A stretch of DNA of 64,000 nt from DAINPP01 sp963667315 (GTDB taxonomy: Bacteria > Thermotogota > Thermotogae > MWEM01): assembly GCA_963667315.1 (NCBI GenBank), contig OY763325.1, positions 2,294,001-2,358,000 on the forward strand. The letters are read 5' to 3'. Under the pieces are notes generated by a model. That model searched no databases, was not told where the DNA came from, and worked only from the letters and a program-made list of their open reading frames with translations. The position numbers were made by a program, and so were the translations under genes. Numbering within the stretch: position 1 is the first letter of the stretch; each line of letters starts with the position of its first letter. This document shows, piece by piece, positions 31,963 to 40,800 of the stretch.

Positions 31963-32797
31963 TTGTATCAGAGCAAAATTCAAAGATATCGTGTTAGCTG
32001 AAAGCATTCAGGATGATCCATGGTTTTTCAGTATCGGAAATTATTCCGTTCAGGATTATATTGAAAAAAAAGGCTATTTTATCCTGGAGCTGTACCTCGA
32101 TGTTGATATGAATATTGAAGAATTGATCGAAGAGATCAAAAACCGTTACGAGGCCTTGTATGATTTTGAGATTGACGTTCAGGAACCGGAAGACTGGGTA
32201 AAAAAATGGAAAGAAACATTGAAGCCGATGTGGCTGGTGGATAATATTCTCGTCGATCCCGCTGTAGAAGCTGAAAAGGAAGTAAAAATCATTAAAATTA
32301 TCCCCGGGATGGCTTTCGGAACCGGCAGTCATGAAACAACAAGACTGGCGGCAGCTTTTGTGCAAAAATACGCTGCTTCTGATAAAAGGCTGCTGGATAT
32401 CGGATGCGGTTCGGGTATCCTGTCGATACTGGCAAGGTACCGGGGATGTCAGGTTACTTCCGTCGATCTCGATCCGCTTTCAGTCAGAGCAACTAAGGAA
32501 AATTGTATCAGAAATAATATTGATAATGGTATCGAAGTCTTCAAATCGGATTTAATCGAAGCAGTCAGCGGTAAATACGATATAGTGGTTGCGAATATTC
32601 TATTCGATATCCTGACCGGTCTCTTTGCAGGAGAAAGAACGATTCACGATGTCACACACGACGAGACGATCATCATCTTTTCGGGTCTGATTGAGGCGCA
32701 ATTCGATGCGTTTAAAGACTGGATTGAAAGTGCCGGTCTTTGTATAGTTGAAAAATTATCTGAAGGCGATTGGTTTGCCATCGCAGTCAAAAAATAA
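31952..32797 (+). CDS. prmA: Ribosomal protein L11 methyltransferase
   Basis: Class I SAM methyltransferase of the PrmA family, about 281 residues. It has the N-terminal substrate-binding part, then IPGMAFGTGSHETTRLA, SAM motif I LLDIGCGSGILSILA, VDLDPLSVRATKEN and the NPPY-equivalent VVANILFDIL. It trimethylates L11, the product of rplK in this window, although the two genes are far apart. The start is ATG 31952 with SD GGAGATGA; the preceding gene overlaps it. Confidence 0.92.
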   Translation: MKINCIRAKFKDIVLAESIQDDPWFFSIGNYSVQDYIEKKGYFILELYLDVDMNIEELIEEIKNRYEALYDFEIDVQEPEDWVKKWKETLKPMWLVDNILVDPAVEAEKEVKIIKIIPGMAFGTGSHETTRLAAAFVQKYAASDKRLLDIGCGSGILSILARYRGCQVTSVDLDPLSVRATKENCIRNNIDNGIEVFKSDLIEAVSGKYDIVVANILFDILTGLFAGERTIHDVTHDETIIIFSGLIEAQFDAFKDWIESAGLCIVEKLSEGDWFAIAVKK

Positions 32798-32822
32798 AAA
32801 TAAACCTTGGGGTGATGCCAGA

Positions 32823-33458
32823 ATGAAAAAGTTTTTATTCACGCTTTTAGTATTACTGATCTGCAGCAGTACTTTCTTTGCTTATGAAAATGCAGATTAT
32901 CTTTTAAGAATTCTGAATTTGGAGGCTGCAACCGAAACGGTGACTTTCAAAAATATCTCGGAAAACTCAGATGAATTCAATTCTGTAACCGATCTTCATT
33001 ATCAGCAGCAAAAAGCTGTCTATAATACAAACGGAACCATCGAAAATAATAGAATCATTGACTACAACCTGACCATCGCTTTCTCAGGTCAGAAAATCAA
33101 CATTACCTGTCAGACTGAAGGTAATAAAGTAACATACGAAACGGGTACAGATTCCGGAGAAATTACGGCAAACGAAGAAATCTTTATTCTTGATAACAAC
33201 ATCATATGGCTCTGGCAGCTTGTATATGATTATTACAAAGTTGAAAAACCGACTGTTATGACGGTGTTTATTCCACAACTGCTCGTTAAAAATCTCACAG
33301 ATACCTACACACTTGAATTCGAAAAAACGACGGAACTGGAGGGTATCCGCAGTATCTTCTTCAAACTCAACAACCAGTCCGGAATGTTTAAGGTTAATGA
33401 AGATGAACAGGTCATCATGATGATGATGTCAGGCGTCGTCATGGAGCGTGTAGAATGA
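32823..33458 (+). CDS. Secreted protein of unknown function (possibly LolA-like)
   Basis: 211 residues with a signal peptide (MKKFLFTLLVLLICSSTFFA). The rest is predicted beta-rich, with ITCQTEGNKVTYETG and MFKVNEDEQVIMMMMSG resembling the outer-membrane-lipoprotein-sorting/LolA-type fold, but the match is only by look. The SD GGGGTGATG fixes the ATG at 32823. It ends in a 4-base overlap with tdk. Confidence 0.6.
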   Translation: MKKFLFTLLVLLICSSTFFAYENADYLLRILNLEAATETVTFKNISENSDEFNSVTDLHYQQQKAVYNTNGTIENNRIIDYNLTIAFSGQKINITCQTEGNKVTYETGTDSGEITANEEIFILDNNIIWLWQLVYDYYKVEKPTVMTVFIPQLLVKNLTDTYTLEFEKTTELEGIRSIFFKLNNQSGMFKVNEDEQVIMMMMSGVVMERVE

Positions 33459-34024
33459 CAACACCGAATTATTCCGGCCAGATTACCGTAATTGCAGGCC
33501 CCATGTATTCGGGAAAAACAACCGAGCTCCTGACATATGTTGAAATCTATAAACTCGGTAATAAGCCTTATCAGATCTTCAAACCCAAGATCGATGACAG
33601 ATACGGGGTAGAAGAGATAAAATCTCATTCCGGAATGTCAGAAAAGGCAATTCCCCTATCCAAATCAACAGATTGCTATGCGCATCTAAGTAATGAGAAG
33701 GCAATCTTTTTTGACGAAGTACAATTCTTCGATGAAGCGTTACTGGAAGTCGTCCGGCAACTCAGAAAGCAGGGGAAGGATATCATCTGTGCCGGTCTTG
33801 ATATGAGTTTTAAAGAAAACCCTTTTGAAACAACCATTAAACTCATGGGGCTTGCCGATAAAGTAATCAAAAAAAAGGCCGTTTGTCATGAATGTGGTGA
33901 ATACAAAGGGATTATATCTTATAAATTGAGCACCAACGAATCTGAAATTGACGTTGGTGGATTTGAAAAATATGTAGCCGTCTGTATGGATTGTTACGAA
34001 AAACTCAAATCTGTAAAAAAATAA
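33455..34024 (+). CDS. tdk: Thymidine kinase (type II)
   Basis: 189 residues: P-loop GPMYSGKTT (15-23), the Walker-B-like FFDEVQFFD, the zinc-binding cysteines CHEC and CMDC, and the thymidine-binding lasso region. It salvages thymidine to dTMP with ATP. It overlaps the upstream gene by ATGA and is followed closely by priA. Confidence 0.95.
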   Translation: MTTPNYSGQITVIAGPMYSGKTTELLTYVEIYKLGNKPYQIFKPKIDDRYGVEEIKSHSGMSEKAIPLSKSTDCYAHLSNEKAIFFDEVQFFDEALLEVVRQLRKQGKDIICAGLDMSFKENPFETTIKLMGLADKVIKKKAVCHECGEYKGIISYKLSTNESEIDVGGFEKYVAVCMDCYEKLKSVKK

Positions 34025-34041
34025 ACGGGGTCATCGGCAAT

Positions 34042-36264
34042 TTGTATTATTATTCAATTGCAATATCCAAAAATCCATTGAATAGAGGTTTTACCTACGG
34101 GTCTCCACATCTTTTGGAAGCTGGAATCCGGGTGAAGGTTCAGTTCGCAAAGAGAAAAAAGGCTCAGATTGGATATGTGTTGTCAGAATCCGAAATTACA
34201 GCGGAGAACAAAACATTTAAGATTAAAGAGATATCCGAGATCGTTGATCAAAAGCCCCTGATGGAAAATGCGTATTATCAGTTGTTAAACTGGGTAAGGG
34301 ATTATTATCTCAACCCTCCCGGAGTCGTCTACGATTTGATTTATAAAAATGTACCGGAAGCCCTTTCAGATAAGTCAAAAAAAAGGAATATCCCGAAAAT
34401 CCCACGAAATTCCGGCTCAAAGGAAGTCCTGGTTGTTAGTAAGAAGATAACAGATTTTCCGATGACACGGATCAGTGATACCGGGATGAAGATCATACAA
34501 TATCTCTATTTTTTCCCGGATCAGACCCTGTCCGAAATTAAAGAAGGAATCGGTTTAAAAAGTGTTTCACCGATCAAGACGCTACTCCAGAATCACATCC
34601 TTGAAAAGAAACAGGTCACCGAGACGTCCCCGGAAAATCAAAAAGCCGTCGTCGAATTAACCGATGAACAGCAACAGGTTGTCCAAGATTTTTTTAAAGA
34701 AACGGCAAAAGGCAACAAGAAACATCTTCTATACGGGATCACCGGAAGTGGTAAAACGGAAGTTTATTTTGATATCATGGCTGAATACCTTCAAAAAGGA
34801 CGGCAGACACTTTTTTTACTCCCTGAGATTGCCTTGACTTCACAGATAAAAAGACGCATCAAAAGCAGATTCCCCGAAAAGAAAGTTGTCCTCTATCATA
34901 GTGCGTTGACAGCTGCAGGTAAAAGAAGGATTGTAGAAGATGCCTTAAAGGGACAGATTGACATACTGGTCGGAACGAGAAGTGCCATGTGGGTTCCTTT
35001 AACCAAACTCGGTATCGTTATCGTCGATGAAGAACACGATGAAAGTTTTATGCAAAGTGATGGAATCCCGGTCTATGATACAAAAAAGGCCGTCGCCAAA
35101 TTATGTGAATTGAAAGAAATCCCTTTCATCTTTGGGTCTGCAACACCTGAAATTGAAACTTATCATAAGGCATTGAACGGAGACTTTATTACGCATCAAC
35201 TGAAAACCAGACCCGGAGGATTAACTTTACCGGAAGTAACGAATATTGATCTGACGAAAACTGAAATGATCAGAGGATTTCTGACACAGACCGTCATAAA
35301 GGCGATTGACGAGACACTGTCAAACCAGGGACAATGCATGATTCTGACCGGAAAAAAAGGCTACGCTTCCTATGTATCCTGCGGACTCTGTAAGCATATC
35401 ATCAAATGTCCGAATTGCGATGTATCGTTAACCTATCATAAGAACAGCAATCTTCTGAAATGCCACTATTGCGGACATACAGTTGAATTTGAGCACAGTT
35501 GTCCTGCATGTGGAAATCATTCGCTGATACCGAGGGGGTTTGGCAGCGAAAGGGTTGAAGATCAGATTCAACTGCTTTTCCCCGACTCCAAAATATTGAG
35601 GGTTGATCGTGATAACACGCCTCGAGAATCAGATCTTATCAAAGCATGGGAGAGGATTGAAAACAGGCAGGTGGATATTATTGTCGGAACGCGATTGATA
35701 TCAAAAGGCCTAAATTTCCCAAACATACAACTTGTCGTTATCCTGAATGCCGATCAAATGCTTTATTTTCCCGATTTCAGATCCACTGAAAGGACTTTTT
35801 CACTGATCCATCAGATGTCTGGAAGAGCCGGAAGAGGTAGAAAAAATGCACGCGTTATCGTTCAGAGTTATTCACCGGACACGTCATCCATAAGATTTGC
35901 AGAGAAAAATGATTATGAAAGTTTTTTCGACTCTGAGATAAATATCAGAAAAGCGGCGGAATACCCCCCATTTGCCGACCTGATCTTGTTTGAATCAAAA
36001 GATGAAGACAAGAACAAGGCGTTAGAACGGCTGGAAAGACTTGCCGACTTTATAGAAGAAAGCGAAGAGCTTAATAATATTCAAATCCTTGGACCGGTTG
36101 AAGCCTTTATCAGCCGCATATCCGGAAAATTCAGGTTTCATATGCTCGTCAAATCAAAAACAGAAAATGAGGAAATTGAACGATTTAAGCGTATAATAAA
36201 AGAGAACGATAAATATATCAGAGATATCAGCGTCATCATAGATCCAAGAAAAACGATCATATAA
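34042..36264 (+). CDS. priA: Primosomal replication-restart helicase PriA
   Basis: About 740 residues. N-terminal DNA-binding part, then helicase motifs LLYGITGSGKTEVYF (Walker A), IVDEEHDESF (DEEH box) and FGSATPEIET. The zinc region follows with eight cysteines (CGLCKHIIKCPNC, CHYCG, CPACG), then DIIVGTRLISKGLNFPN and HQMSGRAGRG. It rebuilds replisomes at stalled forks. The start TTG 34042, 11 bases after a GGGG, gives YYYSIAISKNPLNRGFTYG at the N-terminus as in the family; the earlier ATG at 33991 lies inside tdk. Confidence 0.93.
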   Translation: MYYYSIAISKNPLNRGFTYGSPHLLEAGIRVKVQFAKRKKAQIGYVLSESEITAENKTFKIKEISEIVDQKPLMENAYYQLLNWVRDYYLNPPGVVYDLIYKNVPEALSDKSKKRNIPKIPRNSGSKEVLVVSKKITDFPMTRISDTGMKIIQYLYFFPDQTLSEIKEGIGLKSVSPIKTLLQNHILEKKQVTETSPENQKAVVELTDEQQQVVQDFFKETAKGNKKHLLYGITGSGKTEVYFDIMAEYLQKGRQTLFLLPEIALTSQIKRRIKSRFPEKKVVLYHSALTAAGKRRIVEDALKGQIDILVGTRSAMWVPLTKLGIVIVDEEHDESFMQSDGIPVYDTKKAVAKLCELKEIPFIFGSATPEIETYHKALNGDFITHQLKTRPGGLTLPEVTNIDLTKTEMIRGFLTQTVIKAIDETLSNQGQCMILTGKKGYASYVSCGLCKHIIKCPNCDVSLTYHKNSNLLKCHYCGHTVEFEHSCPACGNHSLIPRGFGSERVEDQIQLLFPDSKILRVDRDNTPRESDLIKAWERIENRQVDIIVGTRLISKGLNFPNIQLVVILNADQMLYFPDFRSTERTFSLIHQMSGRAGRGRKNARVIVQSYSPDTSSIRFAEKNDYESFFDSEINIRKAAEYPPFADLILFESKDEDKNKALERLERLADFIEESEELNNIQILGPVEAFISRISGKFRFHMLVKSKTENEEIERFKRIIKENDKYIRDISVIIDPRKTII

Positions 36265-36291
36265 TATTATAATATCCCTGGAGGTTAAAAT

Positions 36292-36594
36292 ATGCCAAAT
36301 GTGACAGATGAGAATCAGATCAATAAAATCCATTTTGAAAACTTTACAGAAGTCCTCGTCGACGAAGTGATAGAGGATCTGTTTGCAGTGCCTACGCTTG
36401 GTGTATGCAAATGCGACAGATGTAGATACGATATAAAGGCAATCTCATTGAACAGACTTCCTCCGAAATACGTTGTAACGCAAAAAGGTGAGATCTACGC
36501 AAAACTCGATATCTTCAGAAATCAGATGAGGGTTGATGTCCTTAAAGCGGTTATCGAAGCTATCGAAATGGTAAAAAAGAATCCTTCACACTAA
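36292..36594 (+). CDS. comFB: ComFB-family protein
   Basis: A 100-residue late-competence ComFB-type protein with the four-cysteine-like CKCDRCRYDIKAISLNRLPP segment followed by KYVVTQKGEIYAKLD. ComFB proteins occur in comF operons and, in other bacteria, in type IV pilus and c-di-nucleotide contexts; their exact action is unclear. It follows priA, a helicase related to ComFA, by 27 bases. SD GGAGG. Confidence 0.85.
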   Translation: MPNVTDENQINKIHFENFTEVLVDEVIEDLFAVPTLGVCKCDRCRYDIKAISLNRLPPKYVVTQKGEIYAKLDIFRNQMRVDVLKAVIEAIEMVKKNPSH

Positions 36595-36627
36595 AGTACC
36601 CCAAATAGACCGGTGCATTTAATATGT

Positions 36628-36660
36628 CCATACATGTATAACGTATATGTATGGGCGTGT
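36628..36660 (+). terminator. Possible terminator after comFB
   Basis: CCATACAT (36628-36635) pairs with ATGTATGG (36647-36654), followed by GCGTGTTTG. The T run is poor, so the call is tentative. It lies between convergent genes. Confidence 0.4.
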
Positions 36661-36665
36661 TTGAA

Positions 36666-37283
36666 TTATTTGTAGAAGTCCCCAAAACGAATACATTCAC
36701 TCTCGCCAAACAGCTTGAGGTCAATCTCCACATAATCTGAATACGCCAGCCAGATATCTCTTAATTCCTTTCTCGTCAAATTATTGACAATCTCTGAAAT
36801 AACGCTTTTGATAGTCCCGCCATGACTTATTAAAAGAACCGTGATATCATCTGGATATTTTTCTTGTAAGCTCACTAAAAAAGCCTTTATCCGGTTCACC
36901 ACATTTATCAGATTTTCTCCACCACCAATAGAATAGACCCTGTTGTTATTTAAAAACCATTCATCCCATAATTGTTTAAAAGCCTCCCAGCAATAACGAT
37001 CAGAACGCCCTTCGAAATCACCGACGTCAAATTCAATCAATGCATTTGTGATGGCAAAAGGTCTATTGATAGTATCACATATTATCTCAGTCGTTTCCAC
37101 CGCTCTTTTAAGGGGACTGGAAAAGACATAATCCGGATGAATACCTTTTTCAAGAATTATCCCTGCCAATTCTCTCGCCTGTTCCTTCCCCCTTTCGGTA
37201 AGTCCATGCTTATAGCCGGTATTTGAAAAAACATTCAGAATGTTGGCCTCACTTTCTCCATGGCGTATCATAAACACTTTCAA
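36666..37283 (-). CDS. Histidine phosphatase (phosphoglycerate-mutase-like)
   Basis: About 205 residues. The catalytic motif FMIRHGESEAN lies at the N-terminus, with SSPLKRAVETTEII and the second histidine in LLISHGGTIKSV. Members dephosphorylate small metabolites or act as cofactor-dependent mutases; the substrate is unknown. The start is TTG 37283, 8 bases from AGGAG; an ATG at 37322 lies inside a terminator hairpin. The T run of that terminator touches the SD, so the gene relies on read-through from tRNA-Ser or on a hidden promoter. Confidence 0.85.
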   Translation of the reverse strand: MKVFMIRHGESEANILNVFSNTGYKHGLTERGKEQARELAGIILEKGIHPDYVFSSPLKRAVETTEIICDTINRPFAITNALIEFDVGDFEGRSDRYCWEAFKQLWDEWFLNNNRVYSIGGGENLINVVNRIKAFLVSLQEKYPDDITVLLISHGGTIKSVISEIVNNLTRKELRDIWLAYSDYVEIDLKLFGESECIRFGDFYK

Positions 37284-37296
37284 GTTCTCATCTCCT

Positions 37297-37328
37297 AAAA
37301 AAAAAGAGAGATGATTTCTCATCTCTCT
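37297..37328 (-). terminator. Terminator after tRNA-Ser, abutting the phosphatase SD
   Basis: AGAGAGATGA (37305-37314) and TCATCTCTCT (37319-37328) form a 10-pair stem with a 4-base loop. On the minus strand it is followed by nine T, immediately followed by the SD AGGAG (37292-37296). Confidence 0.9.
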
Positions 37329-37341
37329 CTTATATATTAAC

Positions 37342-37429
37342 TGGCGGAAGCGGTGGGGTTCGAACCCACACGGTGCCTAACACCACTGATTTTCAAGACC
37401 AGCTCCTTAGCCAATTCGGACACGCTTCC
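37342..37429 (-). tRNA. tRNA-Ser (anticodon TGA)
   Basis: An 88-base class II tRNA with acceptor GGAAGCG pairing with CGCTTCC, a long variable arm, T loop GGTTCGAACCC and encoded CCA. The anticodon loop CTTGAAA gives TGA, reading UCN serine codons. Confidence 0.95.
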
Positions 37430-37473
37430 ACTCAGTTACAAACTAAAACACAAAACTAAAAACAAGACCCGTA

Positions 37474-37547
37474 TTAGTTTCTTACGAAACTAACCCTTGA
37501 ATCCGTGATTCAAGATGAATCTGTGATTCAAGATGAATCTTAGTTTC
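37474..37547 (-). repeat. Tandem 18-base repeat and mutually exclusive hairpins between rpmE and tRNA-Ser
   Basis: An 18-base unit (GTGATTCAAGATGAATCT) occurs twice head to tail (37505-37522, 37523-37540); each copy contains a small stem (GATTCA/TGAATC). TTAGTTTC (37474-37481) can pair with GAAACTAA (37486-37493), and on the opposite side a further TTAGTTTC (37540-37547) offers the same pairing. It lies just behind the rpmE stop. Confidence 0.7.
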
Positions 37548-37755
37548 AATAATTGTCTCCATATTTTCTTCTGAATTTGTCGATTCTACCTTCTGTATCA
37601 AGGATCATTGAATCTCCCTTACCCTGGAAGAATGGATGACAGTTGCTGCATACGTCAAGCTTCATTTCATCCTTCGTGGTCCATACCTGGTACTCTGCAC
37701 CACATGCACATCTCGCTGTAAGTTCTTTCATGTCTGGATGTATATTTGACTTCAT
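37546..37755 (-). CDS. rpmE: 50S ribosomal protein L31
   Basis: About 69 residues, zinc-type (C+) L31: KSNIHPDMKELTARCACG and the second pair CSNC supply four cysteines. ATG 37755 is 8 bases after GAGG; a second ATG directly before it (37758) is nearly as good. It has its own promoter between it and rpoC. Confidence 0.93.
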   Translation of the reverse strand: MKSNIHPDMKELTARCACGAEYQVWTTKDEMKLDVCSNCHPFFQGKGDSMILDTEGRIDKFRRKYGDNY

Positions 37756-37793
37756 CATTATCACCTCAGTTCCGTCTCTCAAAATTCCGCGCT

Positions 37794-37822
37794 ATTATAG
37801 CACATTAAAATCAAAACTCCAA
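37794..37822 (-). promoter_or_regulatory. rpmE: Promoter of rpmE
   Basis: Minus-strand extended -10 TGCTATAAT (TATAAT at 37794-37799) with a poor -35 TTGGAG at 17 bases (37817-37822). It lies 40 bases before the L31 start, in the short gap after rpoC. Confidence 0.55.
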
Positions 37823-37856
37823 ACCGGTTCAGAAATCTTAACACTGATTAAACAAA

Positions 37857-40800
37857 TTAACCAACATTCTCCTGATTCTCGTTGTTTACGGCATCTTCAC
37901 ACGTCACACCGGAGTACCAATCCATACCTGTTCCTGCAGGAACAAGCTGTCCGATGATAACATTTTCCTTAACACCAAGCAGTTCATCGATACTTGATTT
38001 AAGAGCACTTTCCGTCAGAACCTGTGAGGTCTGCTGGAACGATGCCGCACTGAGCCAACCTTCTCTCTTCAGTGATGCCTTTGTGATTCTGAGGAGTTTT
38101 CTCCTGTACTTGACAGGTTCCTTCACGTTGATCTGATAGATCTTTGTGGCTCCCTCTTCATTTCCTTCAAAGACTTCAAGTTCTTTGATTCCGGCATCAA
38201 TACACTCTTTTAGCAGTTCAGGCGTGACTTCATCCTCGAGTTTTGCGAGTTCATCGATTTTCCCGTCTCTTCTCACTAATATATGTTTGGAAAGAATCTT
38301 TCCACTGATCTTCTTTCGATTTTCATTAACCTTGCCGTTCTTCTTGAGTAATTTGTTGTTGTCTCTCTTGACTTCGTTTACAGAAACAAGATCTCCGATC
38401 ATGTAGTCTGTATCACCCGGATCGACAATCTCAACCTTTCCAAGCATCTGGCTGATAATGATTTCGATATGTTTATTATGAATTGGAACACCCTGTTCTG
38501 AATAGACGCGCTTGATTTCTCTGAGCATATACTGGAACGTGCTGTCAACACTGAGTTCCGTCATCAATTCTCTCGGTCTGATCGCTCCGGTCGACAACGC
38601 GCCTCCCGGAAGAACCTTGTCCCCGATTGACACTCTTGTCTTATGGGTACTTCCGAGTTCATAATCGTTAATACCACCATCGTAATCTTCAATGAAGATC
38701 TTTGTCTTTCTTTCCTCATGCTTAATATCCTTGACAAATCCTCTAACCGTACTGAATACAGCAGGTGTTTCCTTGAGTTTCTTTCGCGCTTCAAAGAGTT
38801 CTTCAGCTCTTGGAAGCCCCTGTGTAATATCAGCCGTTGACGCAATCCCTCCGGTATGGAAGGTTCTCATCGTCAACTGCGTCCCGGGTTCTCCAATGGA
38901 CTGTGCAGCAACGACACCTACTGCTTCACCGATGTTTACGATGTTGTGATTTGAAAGGTCCATTCCATAACACTTGGCACATACACCGTTTTCAGATTCA
39001 CAGGTGAACACGCTTCTGATGACGATGGTTGGTCTGACTTCTACTTCTTCAATACCGTTATCCATCAGTAATCTTGCCGTTGCGGGATCGATTTTTTCCT
39101 CTTCGACGAGAAGTGTAACCGCCCCCTTCTTATCCATGACCTTTTCCTTTGAATAATTACCGACAACAGGATACTGAACAACAGGAACTTCCTTGATATT
39201 TCTGTCGCGACATTCCTGAATCAAATGTCCGTTGATAGGCGTTCCCGCCTGAACAAGGAGTTCTCCGTTGGAAGCAAAGATATTTTCCTTTACTTCAACA
39301 TATTCATGATGCTCACCCTTGGCCTCATCAAATACAAGGATACTTTCTTTAAAAACAGGAACCTTGATTGAATAATTGGCGAGGAACGCTGCATCTTCGT
39401 CTCTGATCATTAGATCTCTTTCATACTTTCTACCTTCAATTTCATTGTGAACGAGAACATCTCCTGTAAGCGGATCGTATACAGGTTTCGCCAGAACTCT
39501 ACCGAAGATATTGTCTTCGAGACCTTCGATAACCATATCATCATCTCTGAGCGCGGTTGCTTCAAGACCGTTATGTGTTCCACAATCAGCCTGTGTCACA
39601 ACAATACCCTGAGCTACATCAACCAGTCTTCTTGTCAGATATCCGGCGTTAGATGTTCTAAGCGCCGTATCTGCTGCTCCCTTTCGTCCACCATGAGTGG
39701 AAAGGAAGAATTCAGAAACAGTCAGACCTTCACGGAAGTTTGATCTGATAGGAATTTCAATGATATCTCCGGCAGGTCCTGCCATCAACCCTCTCATTCC
39801 AGCAAGCTGTTTCAGCTGGTCTTCGTTACCTCGTGCTCCGGATGTGATCATCATCTGTACGGGGTTGAACGGGTCTCTGGCGATATACTTGACAGTAACC
39901 TTCTGTATGTCGCTGGTTGCCTTATCCCATACTTTTATGATTTCTCTGTATCTTTCAAAGTCCGTCAAGTATCCATTATTATAGAAGTTTTCGATTGTAG
40001 CAACCTTGGCTTCTGATCTTTCAAGAATCTCATGCTTTTCCGGTGAAATTTCAACGTCGGAAACAGAGAAAGTCAAACCGGAAATCGTTGCATAATGGAA
40101 ACCCAATGCCTTGATATCGTCAAGCAGATCTGCCGTTCTATCGATACCAAGTTCTTTAAATACGTCATAACACATCTTCTTAATCTGTTTCTTTCCAAAC
40201 GTCTGCTCATAATTCTTGAACTGTTCGGGAAGTCTCTGATTAAAGACCACTCTCCCTGGAGTCGTCTTGATCATCTTTCCATCCTTGAAATAAAGGATCG
40301 GTGTGTGCAGATTCAGAACATGATTTCTATCATTCATCCATGAATGCTCAACGGCAAGGAGAACTTCTTCAAAACAGGAGAATTTCATTTTGATATCTTC
40401 TGGTTTGATGTCTTCATAATCCTTGTCAACCATCGTCATATAGTAAACACCGAAAATAATGTCCTTTGCAGGCATTGAAAGCGGCTGACCGCTTGCGGGA
40501 GAAATGATGTTATACCTTGAAAGCATCAGCCATTTCGTTTCCGCCTGTGCTCTGGCTGACAATGGAACGTGAACAGCCATCTGGTCTCCGTCAAAGTCCG
40601 CGTTAAACGGTGTACATACAAGCGGATGAAGCTTGATAGCATTCCCTTCAACGAGTTTAGGAATAAATGCCTGGATAGAGATTCTATGAAGTGTCGGCGC
40701 ACGGTTCAACATAACCGGATGATCCTTGATCACATCTTCAAGCACTTCCCATGCCTGTGGCATTTCCTTTTCGATGATTGCCTTCTTTAATTTCTTTGCG

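Noticed and set aside
37284..37322. Histidine phosphatase starting at ATG 37322
   Set aside because: The codons lie in the terminator stem and T run after tRNA-Ser, and the family N-terminus begins at about 37283.
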